64,000 nucleotides of DNA, from positions 2,403-66,402 of IMG/VR virus record IMGVR_UViG_3300030419_003252; one strand, 5' to 3'. Every line of letters begins with the position of its first letter. Position 1 is the first letter of the stretch. The notes under the pieces are model-generated. The model worked only from the letters and a program-made list of their open reading frames with translations, did no database searches and was not told the origin of the DNA. This document shows positions 34,370-42,713 of this stretch, piece after piece. The DNA comes from a virus. The position numbers and the translations under genes are program-made.

Positions 34370-35134
34370 CTAGATTACACTTTCATTCTCTCTTTTATAG
34401 ATCTCCTTAAGTTTTTCTTCATTTTTTTCTGAATATTCATAGGTTCCTATGTGACCTAAACTAACTTTGGATGCTAAATAACTTTTAAATCCAATATCAT
34501 TTGCACGTTTTACAAAAGAATAATCTTCGCCTAAAAACATATTATCTCTATCTTTATCAATCATTGTTTCAAATATATGGCAATGTGTTTCTCCTTGATA
34601 AGACATATTTAAATCTGTATAATGTTCAACCATTTTCTCTAATACGTGTCTTTTGATACACATAAATCCTGTTGTAAGAAAACGACTTTCTACAAAATCA
34701 CCTTCTTCTTTTATTTGTTCTTTTAAAAGTTTTTCAGGAATTCTTTCTCTGGGATTAAGATTAGGATATTGATCTATTAACCATTTTTTTATTTTATCGG
34801 GACCAGATGCAGATTTTAAAGGTAAACTTTTGGCTGGATAAAATCCAGTAACAATATCTTTATCTGCTGCTAATAAATAATGTACGTGCTTAGGTTCCCA
34901 ATAAACATCAGCATCAAGCCAAAAAAGATGAGTCCATTCTTTTTCTTTTAAAGCAGCTGTAACCATCATTGTTCGTCCTAAAGAAATTAATGAACAATTT
35001 CTTAAAGTTTGAACTTCATAATTTATACCGTTTTCATCTGCATATGGTATGAAATTTAAAAAACTATGGAAACATTTAGCCATTATGTTTCCGCCATAAC
35101 AAGGAATTGCAAAACGAACTGTAGGAGGTTCCAT
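34370..35134 (-). CDS. GT-A glycosyltransferase
   Basis: 254 residues. FAIPCYGGNIMAKCFHSFLN starts a Rossmann-like domain, WTHLFWLDADVYWEP carries the D-x-D metal motif, and IVTGFYPAKSLPLKSASG fits nucleotide-sugar transferases seen in cyanophages. It should transfer a sugar to a virion or host surface acceptor. It clusters with a GT-B transferase and a sugar-phosphate cupin. Confidence 0.85.
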   Translation of the reverse strand: MEPPTVRFAIPCYGGNIMAKCFHSFLNFIPYADENGINYEVQTLRNCSLISLGRTMMVTAALKEKEWTHLFWLDADVYWEPKHVHYLLAADKDIVTGFYPAKSLPLKSASGPDKIKKWLIDQYPNLNPRERIPEKLLKEQIKEEGDFVESRFLTTGFMCIKRHVLEKMVEHYTDLNMSYQGETHCHIFETMIDKDRDNMFLGEDYSFVKRANDIGFKSYLASKVSLGHIGTYEYSEKNEEKLKEIYKRENESVI

Positions 35135-35216
35135 AAAAATTATTATTACTTAATTAGTATAGACAAGAAACCAAGAATGAAAGTGTTATTTAATTTATAG
35201 TTAAGAAAAAAATAGG

Positions 35217-35576
35217 TCATTCTGGGTTTTTCTGCACACGCCCATAGTCATCTTCAATACGTACAATGTCGTTTTCAGAAATTTTTTCCCCAAATTGAAC
35301 TTCTATAAGAACTAAATCTGTTTCGTCTGCTTTGATACGATGCGTTCCCATGACAGGGATATGAATACATTTACCTGTTCTAGCTTTTTGCCATATACCA
35401 TTTGCAAAAACTTCTCCTACTCCTGATGCAATAATCCAAGTTTCACTGCGATGCTTATGATACTGAAGACTAAGTTGCTGCCCTTTTTTTACATTAATAA
35501 TTTTGGCTAGATAGCCAGGTCCTTGAAATAAAGCTTGCCACCAACCCCAAGGACGAAAGGTAATCTTTCTAAGCAT
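35217..35576 (-). CDS. mannose-6-phosphate isomerase-like cupin
   Basis: 119 residues, one cupin domain. RPWGWWQALFQGPGYLAKII is the M6PI type II entry motif, LQYHKHRSETWIIASGVGEV holds the H-x-H...E metal ligands, and IHIPVMGTHRI the second His. It matches the C-terminal domain of bifunctional mannose-6-P isomerase/GDP-mannose pyrophosphorylases, but without the pyrophosphorylase part. It overlaps the GT-B gene by 8 bases. Confidence 0.85.
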   Translation of the reverse strand: MLRKITFRPWGWWQALFQGPGYLAKIINVKKGQQLSLQYHKHRSETWIIASGVGEVFANGIWQKARTGKCIHIPVMGTHRIKADETDLVLIEVQFGEKISENDIVRIEDDYGRVQKNPE

Positions 35577-36822
35577 TACCTATTTTCCTCTTCTTACGAT
35601 TTTTTTTCTTAAGTGGAACTTTTTTTACGGAATGATCTACACCTTTAATAGCATCTTCAAATATACCTGCAAATTGAGCACCAATAACTTCCCAAGTAAA
35701 TTGTTTTTCTAAAGCTCTTTCATAACAAAGTTCAGCTGTTGCTTGTAGTTTTTTCGGATTTTTATATAGTTCATTTAGTATTTCTGTTAAATGATCTGTA
35801 GAAGGACAAGGCATTTCCCTACCGAAATTAGTATCAGTATCTATATGATCACAACGTATAAGTTGACCATAGCCTTCAAAAATTTCTTTACAAGATGTAT
35901 GTCCTGGTACAACTTGAGCAACTTTACAAGCAGCTTGTTCAAAATTAACAAGACCCCAACCCTCACCTTTGCAGGTATTCACACCAACATCAGCTGCGTT
36001 ATAAATCGTATTGAGCATTTCTAATTCAACACTTGGAGGACCATCAACATCTGCTGTCAAAATGATTCTGTTATTTGGATCTAATTTATTTCGTTTCATT
36101 TCTCGATCAAAGAGATGCATAATATCCCAACCTTGATCCTTTTTACCCATATGTAAGTACAACTGGGTATTGGGTTTATCTCTTGCAAACTTAGCGAAGG
36201 CAGCAATGGTTATATCAATTCGTTTACGGAATTGGTTTCGATTACCATTGAAGACAATAAATATATCTTCTTTTATATTTAATTTTTTTCTAGCTTCCGC
36301 TTTATCTATAGGAAAGAATTGCCCTGGTGTTACACCATGAGGAACAACAGCTATTGGTTTTGTAATACCACCTTGAATAAATTCATAAGCACCAAACTGT
36401 GTATAAGAAATAACTCCATCCCAATCATTAGCAGTATCAGCTAAACAACCAATCCAACCATAAGAATCCATTGGTGAATAACCAACAAATTTAAATTTTT
36501 TATCTTTATGAAAATCTTGTATACGTCTATATTGTTCATTAATGATCCACATATCATTAATGGTAAAAACTAAATCTGGTTTTTCTATTTGAACAATTTC
36601 TCGAATTCGATCTTCTCCAAACGGTGCAGTTTGAAATCTATTCGATGAAGGATACATCTTATATTTCTTTTGAAAGGGTGTTGGATCACCCCACCAGTTA
36701 TGGGCTAAGACAACAATATTGAATTGTTTTGCTAGGAAAGGTAAAACATTTTCTGTTACACGAGCGAATCCAGTTTTTGCAGCTATATCACCACACCATA
36801 AAAGCTTTGGTTTTTTTGCCAT
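35569..36822 (-). CDS. GT-B (family 4-like) glycosyltransferase
   Basis: 417 residues. The N-terminal domain begins KPKLLWCGDIAAKTGFARVT, and the C-terminal donor domain shows FNGNRNQFRKRIDITIAAFA, YNAADVGVNTCKGEGWGLVN and FEQAAC, the E-x7-E region of family 4 transferases. The last 25 residues are very basic. It likely works with the GT-A enzyme and the sugar-phosphate genes. Confidence 0.9.
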   Translation of the reverse strand: MAKKPKLLWCGDIAAKTGFARVTENVLPFLAKQFNIVVLAHNWWGDPTPFQKKYKMYPSSNRFQTAPFGEDRIREIVQIEKPDLVFTINDMWIINEQYRRIQDFHKDKKFKFVGYSPMDSYGWIGCLADTANDWDGVISYTQFGAYEFIQGGITKPIAVVPHGVTPGQFFPIDKAEARKKLNIKEDIFIVFNGNRNQFRKRIDITIAAFAKFARDKPNTQLYLHMGKKDQGWDIMHLFDREMKRNKLDPNNRIILTADVDGPPSVELEMLNTIYNAADVGVNTCKGEGWGLVNFEQAACKVAQVVPGHTSCKEIFEGYGQLIRCDHIDTDTNFGREMPCPSTDHLTEILNELYKNPKKLQATAELCYERALEKQFTWEVIGAQFAGIFEDAIKGVDHSVKKVPLKKKNRKKRKIGNA

Positions 36823-36879
36823 TACAATTCTATTTCTGTATTAAATATACATAGATTAGACAGAAATAGTAATAATTAA

Positions 36880-39456
36880 TTACCGATCTTCTCTTTCTTT
36901 CTTATCAAGAACTTCACCATATTCTTCTCTCCATTTTTCTTTATTCAATCCAACTTCAATTAATGAAGGGTAATCTTGATACTTGGGATCAGAGGTACGA
37001 CAAGCAATGTTCTTAACTCTCATGCCTCTACGATCTTTAAATTTATAAACATTTAGTCTTAATTGATGAACACAAACATCCATTAATAGTGTTTCAAATC
37101 TGCTACGGCCAAGGATATTACTATTTGATCCTTTAGAAAATTCACAATAGCTTGCATAAAGCCACTTATCCCAAGACATATAAACGTTAGATGATCCTGG
37201 TTGAGAACTTTTAGCTAAACCAATTGGAGCAGTAGTATCTGGATCAAATACTAAACAATGATCCATCCAATCCATAATCTGATTTGATTTAAGGATTTGT
37301 TCTCGATGATGTTTAGCAAAGAACTTAACTTTATTATTTGTTTCCATTAGATACTCCCGCATTTCCATCTCGGTCATATCTAATAACCAATTCACCAATC
37401 CTGGAAGTAATGAAGCGAAATCACCAAATGGTGTTCCACTGTCATCCATATCAATTAAGGTGCGTTGTTCAGCTGAACTGCCAGTGAAAGGTCTATCAAA
37501 AGGAATAGTAAGACGACGACGTGCAAGCCCAGATGTAGGATCTGTCGTTTGTATTGGTTCATTTGCAGTTATCATTACCAACCCATTAAATTTAAACGGC
37601 TTTAATGAACCAGATTGAAATTTACGTTCATTCCGAATTAAATCACGACCAGTAATTGCTTTTAATACTGAGACTGAACCACCATATCTTTCAACATCAT
37701 TGAACAAAAGTAATTTCTTTTTATACAAGTTAGCTGTTTCAAATCTACTCTTTTCTAAGTGATCAAGAGAAGAGATGATAGCGTTTGTATCTCCTACTAA
37801 TGCATGAGCAAGGTTGGAATAAGTAGACTTACCAGACTTACCTGGACCAACAATTTCAACGAATTTCTGTATATCTGAATGACTTAATAGCACAGCACGT
37901 AACCATGCTCTAAGGACTTGTACACGTCCCCAGCTACCATCTTGTACATGTTTTAACCATTTAATAATTGGCTCACAAGAAGCTGAAGGATCATAAGCAT
38001 ATGGCAATTGTTGAGTCATATGCATATCTCTATCAAATGGTATTAATTCTTTTGTCTCAACTATTAAAATTCCGTTTGTAAAAAGTAGATGTTCATTACC
38101 TTCGTACCAATCATCAAATATGACACTAATTTTTAATTGCTCTAATACATCATTTACTAAATTCATACTGTACCCATTAGGTAGCAGTTCTTTCTTTAAC
38201 ATCTCTAATCGACCTTTTATTTCACCTCTCATTTCAGTATCAGAGAGTGCTGTCCATAATCCTTTACTCTCTACCTCATAAAGTAAGAAACAATTTTGTG
38301 CTTGACTATATCTTAAATTTCCTTGATAACTCTGAAGTAAAACACTTGCAATAATATCGGAAGAAGGATTCCTTGGCTTTTGTTCTCGACCTTTTGAATT
38401 AATTCGAGGATTACGAATCACCTTTTTGGTTGGAGCTGGAGTTGTAACTGGATCGAATTCAGTGAGCATTTTTGATACCTTGTCTAATGTTTCTTCGTCA
38501 ATTTCACGATTGATTACCTTGTGATCTTCTGAAGGTCGCCAACCATTTTGTTTTGCATGATGGAACAATGAACCAAGTGTTCTTGCTCCTCCTTTGTTGA
38601 AAGTACGCCAACGATTTTGACATTCACCTTCTTTATATTTTTCAGACTGTTTAGACCATTGATCCCAATCATCTAATAGAGATTCATCTAATTGATGCAA
38701 GGACTGACCAACAGTAATCCAAATATCGTAGTCATCAGCTGCTTCTGGAGGCATAGCCCACATAGCTTCTGATGCAAGTTGCATGTCTCTTTCGAGAGCA
38801 GCTTCAGCATTAATAGCAAAGCTTGGACCTACTATTCTAGTCGTTTCCTTTGCTGGTACACCTTGTTTTACGTTTTTGTTAATGATGCAATCAAGTAACC
38901 ATTCAGGAAATTCAGGTAACTTTGAGATCCATTCAAATCCTTCTTCTGGAGCTGTAAAATATCCATCCGTATCGGGATGTAAACCCATCAAAACTCCTTG
39001 ATGCTTTTTCCAAAGAATTTCTAGTTTTTCTTTTGCAGTCTCTGCATGCCAGGTATATTTATTGCGAACAAAGTGTTTATGTTTTTCTCTTGGTAGACGA
39101 TAGAGCTTTCTTTCCCTACCTTCTTTTCCACTAAGAATAGTTAATGTTTTAGGTAATGCCTGATCTAATTCTTTATCAGATAAACCTTCAATCAGGTTGT
39201 ATACACTAGGGCCATCAACATCAACCCATACCAAACCATAAGGGTGATTAAAAACTGGACCCGATATAAGACCGATGGCTTTGCATCGCCCTGCAAGTAT
39301 TTCAGCTTCAATTTCATGGAGACTACAAGGATTGTTTTGCCAACCAGAGATATATGGATCTTTATTGCCTCCTAATGGAGTAAGAGGCCAGTCAGCTGAA
39401 ATGAATTCAAGTTTTACTTCGCCTGGTCTGATTGATTTTGGAGTTGAGTTAGTCAT
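36880..39456 (-). CDS. primase-polymerase / D5-type SF3 helicase fusion
   Basis: 858 residues. The N-terminal domain (ISADWPLTPLGGNKDPYISG, then GLISGPV and LVWVDVDGPS with the D-x-D catalytic pair) is of the prim-pol/AEP kind. A middle D5_N-like segment leads to the helicase motor with Walker A VGPGKSGKSTYSNL, Walker B LLFNDVER, and the third SF3 motif around VMITANEPI. It should prime and unwind DNA at the fork. The C-terminus ends with a basic/acidic helix. The start overlaps the preceding small gene (ATGA). Confidence 0.93.
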   Translation of the reverse strand: MTNSTPKSIRPGEVKLEFISADWPLTPLGGNKDPYISGWQNNPCSLHEIEAEILAGRCKAIGLISGPVFNHPYGLVWVDVDGPSVYNLIEGLSDKELDQALPKTLTILSGKEGRERKLYRLPREKHKHFVRNKYTWHAETAKEKLEILWKKHQGVLMGLHPDTDGYFTAPEEGFEWISKLPEFPEWLLDCIINKNVKQGVPAKETTRIVGPSFAINAEAALERDMQLASEAMWAMPPEAADDYDIWITVGQSLHQLDESLLDDWDQWSKQSEKYKEGECQNRWRTFNKGGARTLGSLFHHAKQNGWRPSEDHKVINREIDEETLDKVSKMLTEFDPVTTPAPTKKVIRNPRINSKGREQKPRNPSSDIIASVLLQSYQGNLRYSQAQNCFLLYEVESKGLWTALSDTEMRGEIKGRLEMLKKELLPNGYSMNLVNDVLEQLKISVIFDDWYEGNEHLLFTNGILIVETKELIPFDRDMHMTQQLPYAYDPSASCEPIIKWLKHVQDGSWGRVQVLRAWLRAVLLSHSDIQKFVEIVGPGKSGKSTYSNLAHALVGDTNAIISSLDHLEKSRFETANLYKKKLLLFNDVERYGGSVSVLKAITGRDLIRNERKFQSGSLKPFKFNGLVMITANEPIQTTDPTSGLARRRLTIPFDRPFTGSSAEQRTLIDMDDSGTPFGDFASLLPGLVNWLLDMTEMEMREYLMETNNKVKFFAKHHREQILKSNQIMDWMDHCLVFDPDTTAPIGLAKSSQPGSSNVYMSWDKWLYASYCEFSKGSNSNILGRSRFETLLMDVCVHQLRLNVYKFKDRRGMRVKNIACRTSDPKYQDYPSLIEVGLNKEKWREEYGEVLDKKEREDR

Positions 39457-39638
39457 GGGATTTGATTAGGTTTGAAGGTTACTTCAAAATGCTTGTCTGG
39501 GAAGACCTCTTCACTTAATAGCTTGAATGCGTGAAGATGCATAGAAGTTGGCAAATGAAAACAATCCCCTTCCGTCGCATCTTTCATGCGATTTTGAAGG
39601 CTATTCATCCACTCACCAACGGAAACGTGTATTTCCAT
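39453..39638 (-). CDS. 61-residue hypothetical, coupled to primase-helicase
   Basis: MEIHVSVGEWMNSLQNRMKD ... ending FKPNQIP. The stop overlaps the primase-helicase start by four bases. Soluble; no family recognised. Coupling suggests a replication accessory. Confidence 0.6.
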   Translation of the reverse strand: MEIHVSVGEWMNSLQNRMKDATEGDCFHLPTSMHLHAFKLLSEEVFPDKHFEVTFKPNQIP

Positions 39639-39717
39639 TGGGGTTATTTTTTTCGTGTTCTTTTATCCTAATCCGAAGAAACCAAAATAAATTGTTCAAA
39701 ATATTAAGGTTCAATTT

Positions 39718-40569
39718 TTAAATTAGATCAGGATCGTAAACATTACAATTATCAATTTGTTTATAATATTCTTCTACAATTTTTAACCAATCTTTTTGTA
39801 GCATATCTAAATAACGTCTTGAAATTTTAAATACTTGAGTTCTTATAGGAGTTGAAACTAAGACAGCAGCCTGTTGAACTTTTATATTTAAAGTCTGTTG
39901 TATAGCTAGATCATAGGCAGCTAATTGTTTACAACATTTTTTAAATTTCATATGACCACTTAATAAATCTCTCCATTCTTTTGATCCTTTTTCAAATTGT
40001 TTAGGCCACTTTCTACTATATGGTTTTACACTTGTTTTTAAATCTGCAAGTGTAAGTTTGTTATTAGCAACGCCAATAATATCTGGTGCACCAGCCCAAG
40101 CTCTACCTTCTTTATCACAGCCCCAAACACGAGCAACATCATCAGCTCCAAGAGTAAATTTATATTTATCTAATACAGGAGATTCAGCCCAAAGAACTTC
40201 TGAAAACTGATCAAGTATTGGAGGCATACCACCCCAGTAATCCTCATACTCAGTAGGTATTTCAGGTTCTTTATTTCCTTTAAGATATTGTTCCATACCA
40301 AAATGGATGGCTGTTCCACGTTCAGCTGCTTTTTCTTTTACACCTGGATTAGCCTTAGACCACATTTCTAATTTTCTTTTATTTGCTTCTGAAGCTGTTT
40401 CTGAAATAATTGTTGTTACTGAAGGAGCTGGTCCTGTGAATAGTGGAGTTGTATAGTGCCGCTTACCATTAACAGTTATCCGAGCTGCAGTTTTATTTAT
40501 ATCCCGCATTAACGCAGGGTTTATCTCCTGATCTTCTTTATCACATTCGAGAATATTAGTTGAACTCAT
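39718..40569 (-). CDS. RecB/MGME1-like PD-(D/E)XK exonuclease
   Basis: 283 residues from ATG 40569. TVNGKRHYTTPLFTG and PSVTTIISETAS are the N-terminal pattern of this family. A conserved Glu-containing helix follows (AIHFGMEQYL), then AGAPDIIG and LADLKTSVKPYSRKW, the D...(D)xK nuclease core, and QLAAYDLAI as the Q-x-x-x-Y motif. The arrangement matches mitochondrial genome maintenance exonuclease 1 and phage Cas4-like nucleases. Likely role: processing replication or recombination intermediates, or degrading host DNA. Confidence 0.85.
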   Translation of the reverse strand: MSSTNILECDKEDQEINPALMRDINKTAARITVNGKRHYTTPLFTGPAPSVTTIISETASEANKRKLEMWSKANPGVKEKAAERGTAIHFGMEQYLKGNKEPEIPTEYEDYWGGMPPILDQFSEVLWAESPVLDKYKFTLGADDVARVWGCDKEGRAWAGAPDIIGVANNKLTLADLKTSVKPYSRKWPKQFEKGSKEWRDLLSGHMKFKKCCKQLAAYDLAIQQTLNIKVQQAAVLVSTPIRTQVFKISRRYLDMLQKDWLKIVEEYYKQIDNCNVYDPDLI

Positions 40570-40689
40570 CAAGGAGATTAATCTTTGCGTTTACGCTATC
40601 GTCCTTGTCAAGTATAGGAGGAAAAATAATATTTTATCTGACAAATTTTAGAAATTAGTTATATTCAAAGAGGTAATCATTAGAGCAAA

Positions 40690-41277
40690 ATGACTTTTTG
40701 GAATGAATATTTCGAGGAAGTATCACAAAATTTAGCAGGAAGATCTGGTAGTTTTAAACAAATTTTTAAGTATTTAGATAGTCTTAAATGTAAAGAGGTA
40801 TTCATTGTAGAGACAGGCTGCTACAGAGAAGAAGACAATTATAGTGGTGATGGTTGTTCTACATTATTGTTTGACAATTATGTACAACACAGAGGTGGAA
40901 ATGTTATATCAATTGATATTAATCCTAAAGCATGTGAGCTTGCCAGAAGTAATACGAGTAAGCAAGTTGAAGTTATTTGTGGTGACTCAGTAGAAGAACT
41001 TGGTTATTTAGAAGGAATGGTAGATTTACTTTACTTAGATTCATTTAACATCACAGACTGGGGAAATGATTGGGAATCATCTTCACATCATTTAAAAGAA
41101 TTATTTGCAGCTAAAAATATTATCAAACCAGGAACTTTAATTGTTGTAGATGATAATTTAAGAGCAGCAGATGGCAGACTACTAGGGAAAGGTCGCCTAA
41201 TTGGTGAACTAATGGAAGCATTAGATTTGAAACCTTACATAGATGAATACCAAATAGGATGGATTTGGAAAGAATAA
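40690..41277 (+). CDS. class I methyltransferase-like protein
   Basis: 195 residues, rightward in a leftward region. VFIVETGCYREEDNYSGDGC is motif I, VISIDINPKACELARSN motif II with the acidic SAM ligand, and DLLYLDSFNIT then GTLIVVDDNL motif IV-V. This fits the FkbM/Methyltransf_24 group often linked to glycan genes; the substrate is unknown. A 16-base gap separates it from the following HNH gene. Confidence 0.8.
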   Translation: MTFWNEYFEEVSQNLAGRSGSFKQIFKYLDSLKCKEVFIVETGCYREEDNYSGDGCSTLLFDNYVQHRGGNVISIDINPKACELARSNTSKQVEVICGDSVEELGYLEGMVDLLYLDSFNITDWGNDWESSSHHLKELFAAKNIIKPGTLIVVDDNLRAADGRLLGKGRLIGELMEALDLKPYIDEYQIGWIWKE

Positions 41278-41293
41278 TACTTAAGTATTAATC

Positions 41294-41560
41294 ATGAGCT
41301 GGAAAAGCAGTAAAAAAAGAATACGAAAGAATAGAGAAAAATTAATAAAGCATAAGAAAACATTATGCTGTAAAGCTTGTGGTTTAGATGATTATCGTGT
41401 CTTAGAATTTCATCATCTTGGAGATAAAGAAAACAATATTTCTCGCATGGTAGGAGTTGGCTACAGCTGGAAAAGTATTGTAAAAGAGATGGATAAATGT
41501 ATTGCTTTATGTAGTAACTGTCATCGTATTGAACACTGGACAGAAGTTGAATCAGCTTGA
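41294..41560 (+). CDS. HNH endonuclease
   Basis: 88 residues, with TLCCKACGLDDYRVLEFHHL and CIALCSNCHRIEHW, two Cys pairs framing the catalytic His-His and the final His. It is a compact HNH of the kind scattered through cyanophages. It converges with the leftward gene ending at 41552. Confidence 0.88.
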   Translation: MSWKSSKKRIRKNREKLIKHKKTLCCKACGLDDYRVLEFHHLGDKENNISRMVGVGYSWKSIVKEMDKCIALCSNCHRIEHWTEVESA

Positions 41561-41971
41561 TTGAGCTATAGCAGCTTGATGTGGTGAATCAGCTTGGCTA
41601 ATAAAATTTTCTTTTGAAGGTTGCTTTAATTCTTCAACGCATGCATCTTCACATTCTTGATCATTAATATCACATTCAGCAGAACAATTTAAATACTCAT
41701 CTACTGGATCAGAAGTTGGTGCTGGTTCTAATTTAATTTCACCACTTTCTACTTTTTGTACAAATTCCATACGATCAAACCATCCATCTCGCTGTGCTTT
41801 ACCTGCTTCATTTAAACAGAAGTCTTCCCATAAACCAGTAAAAAGTCCATGCATTGGATGATCAGGATTATCTCGTCCTGCACATTTGTACATATGATTT
41901 TGAAAAATTACTCTACGGTTATTTTCTTCTAACCATTCACGAGTTCCAAGTTGATCAGCTTTGTTTGTCAT
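41552..41971 (-). CDS. hypothetical, Cys-containing C-terminus
   Basis: 139 residues from ATG 41971. The first part is helical (LEENNRRVIFQNHMYKCAGR). The C-terminal part has four Cys in an acidic stretch (LNCSAECDINDQECEDACVE), perhaps a metal or disulphide site. Familiar in style from cyanophages but of unknown function. Confidence 0.6.
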   Translation of the reverse strand: MTNKADQLGTREWLEENNRRVIFQNHMYKCAGRDNPDHPMHGLFTGLWEDFCLNEAGKAQRDGWFDRMEFVQKVESGEIKLEPAPTSDPVDEYLNCSAECDINDQECEDACVEELKQPSKENFISQADSPHQAAIAQSS

Positions 41972-42161
41972 TTTCCTCAATAGCTATAAGGGAAGTATAG
42001 ACGTTTTTAACTGCAGGATTTATATCAAATAAAACTTCATGTAGTTCTGCTTCAATATATTTAATAAATTCTTGTTGAGTTTTGCCTTTAAAAGGATCAT
42101 AATCTAAATCTAAATCAACAGAAAAGCTTAAAGTCAAACGAGGTATTGGAATGGAATCCAT
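41955..42161 (-). CDS. 68-residue hypothetical protein
   Basis: MDSIPIPRLTLSFSVDLDLD then a helix. It overlaps the next leftward gene by 17 bases. A small alpha/beta protein with no recognised family. Confidence 0.6.
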   Translation of the reverse strand: MDSIPIPRLTLSFSVDLDLDYDPFKGKTQQEFIKYIEAELHEVLFDINPAVKNVYTSLIAIEENDKQS

Positions 42162-42205
42162 TTAATTTACTAATGATATATTTACGATAGCAGTCTTTAA
42201 TTTCT

Positions 42206-42337
42206 ATGGATGGAGCAGTAGATGCTTGGCATAGTTTAAGTTGGTTTGATGGAGTCGCATTCTCAATCTGGCTTGGTATTTTGTACTATGGCAAATTGAG
42301 AATAGATCTCCATTTTGAACGTAAGCGTAAGAAATAA
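42206..42337 (+). CDS. 43-residue membrane peptide
   Basis: ATG 42206; single hydrophobic segment (LSWFDGVAFSIWLGILYYGK) then a strongly basic tail (FERKRKK). The stop abuts the end of the convergent leftward gene at 42338. Probably real given its composition. Function unknown; a small pore-forming or anchor peptide is possible. Confidence 0.55.
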   Translation: MDGAVDAWHSLSWFDGVAFSIWLGILYYGKLRIDLHFERKRKK

Positions 42338-42646
42338 TTACTCAGCTGGTTTCTCAGCAATTAATTTAGCTTTCCACGCATTTTTTACGTCTGTGGTCCA
42401 AGCTGCTGTGCAAATGCTTTTTACTTCGTCTGCAATATCAGTTGTACCATCTGGTTCTTTTGATAAAGGATTATCAACAAGATTATCAGATGCATCAAGA
42501 GTACCTGGATCAAGTACAAATCTATGAAATGAACGAGTTAGTTCAACACCATCTTTTTTGATGACTGTTGCTTTTCTAACTTGTACATGTTTGTATTGTC
42601 CTACGACTTCTATTTTGTCGTATTCAATTGTTTCAGTTAATGCCAT
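42338..42646 (-). CDS. small tail/virion-associated protein
   Basis: 102 residues starting MALTETIEYDKIEVVGQYKH. This pattern is found in small proteins encoded next to phage fibres. It follows the inverted fibre gene, with the fourth copy of the conserved 30-bp element between them, mirroring the arrangement at 21.7 kb. Confidence 0.65.
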   Translation of the reverse strand: MALTETIEYDKIEVVGQYKHVQVRKATVIKKDGVELTRSFHRFVLDPGTLDASDNLVDNPLSKEPDGTTDIADEVKSICTAAWTTDVKNAWKAKLIAEKPAE

Positions 42647-42686
42647 TAGGAAAATCCCTCCGAATTAAACAGGTTTAGGCATTCAG

Positions 42687-42713
42687 TATTTTATTCGTAC
42701 TACATTTAGATAT
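42687..42713 (-). promoter_or_regulatory. conserved TACGAATAAAAT element, inverted copy 4
   Basis: On the minus strand ATATCTAAATGTAGTACGAA then TAAAATAC, directly after the stop of the leftward fibre gene. It matches the three rightward copies in sequence and position. Confidence 0.65.
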
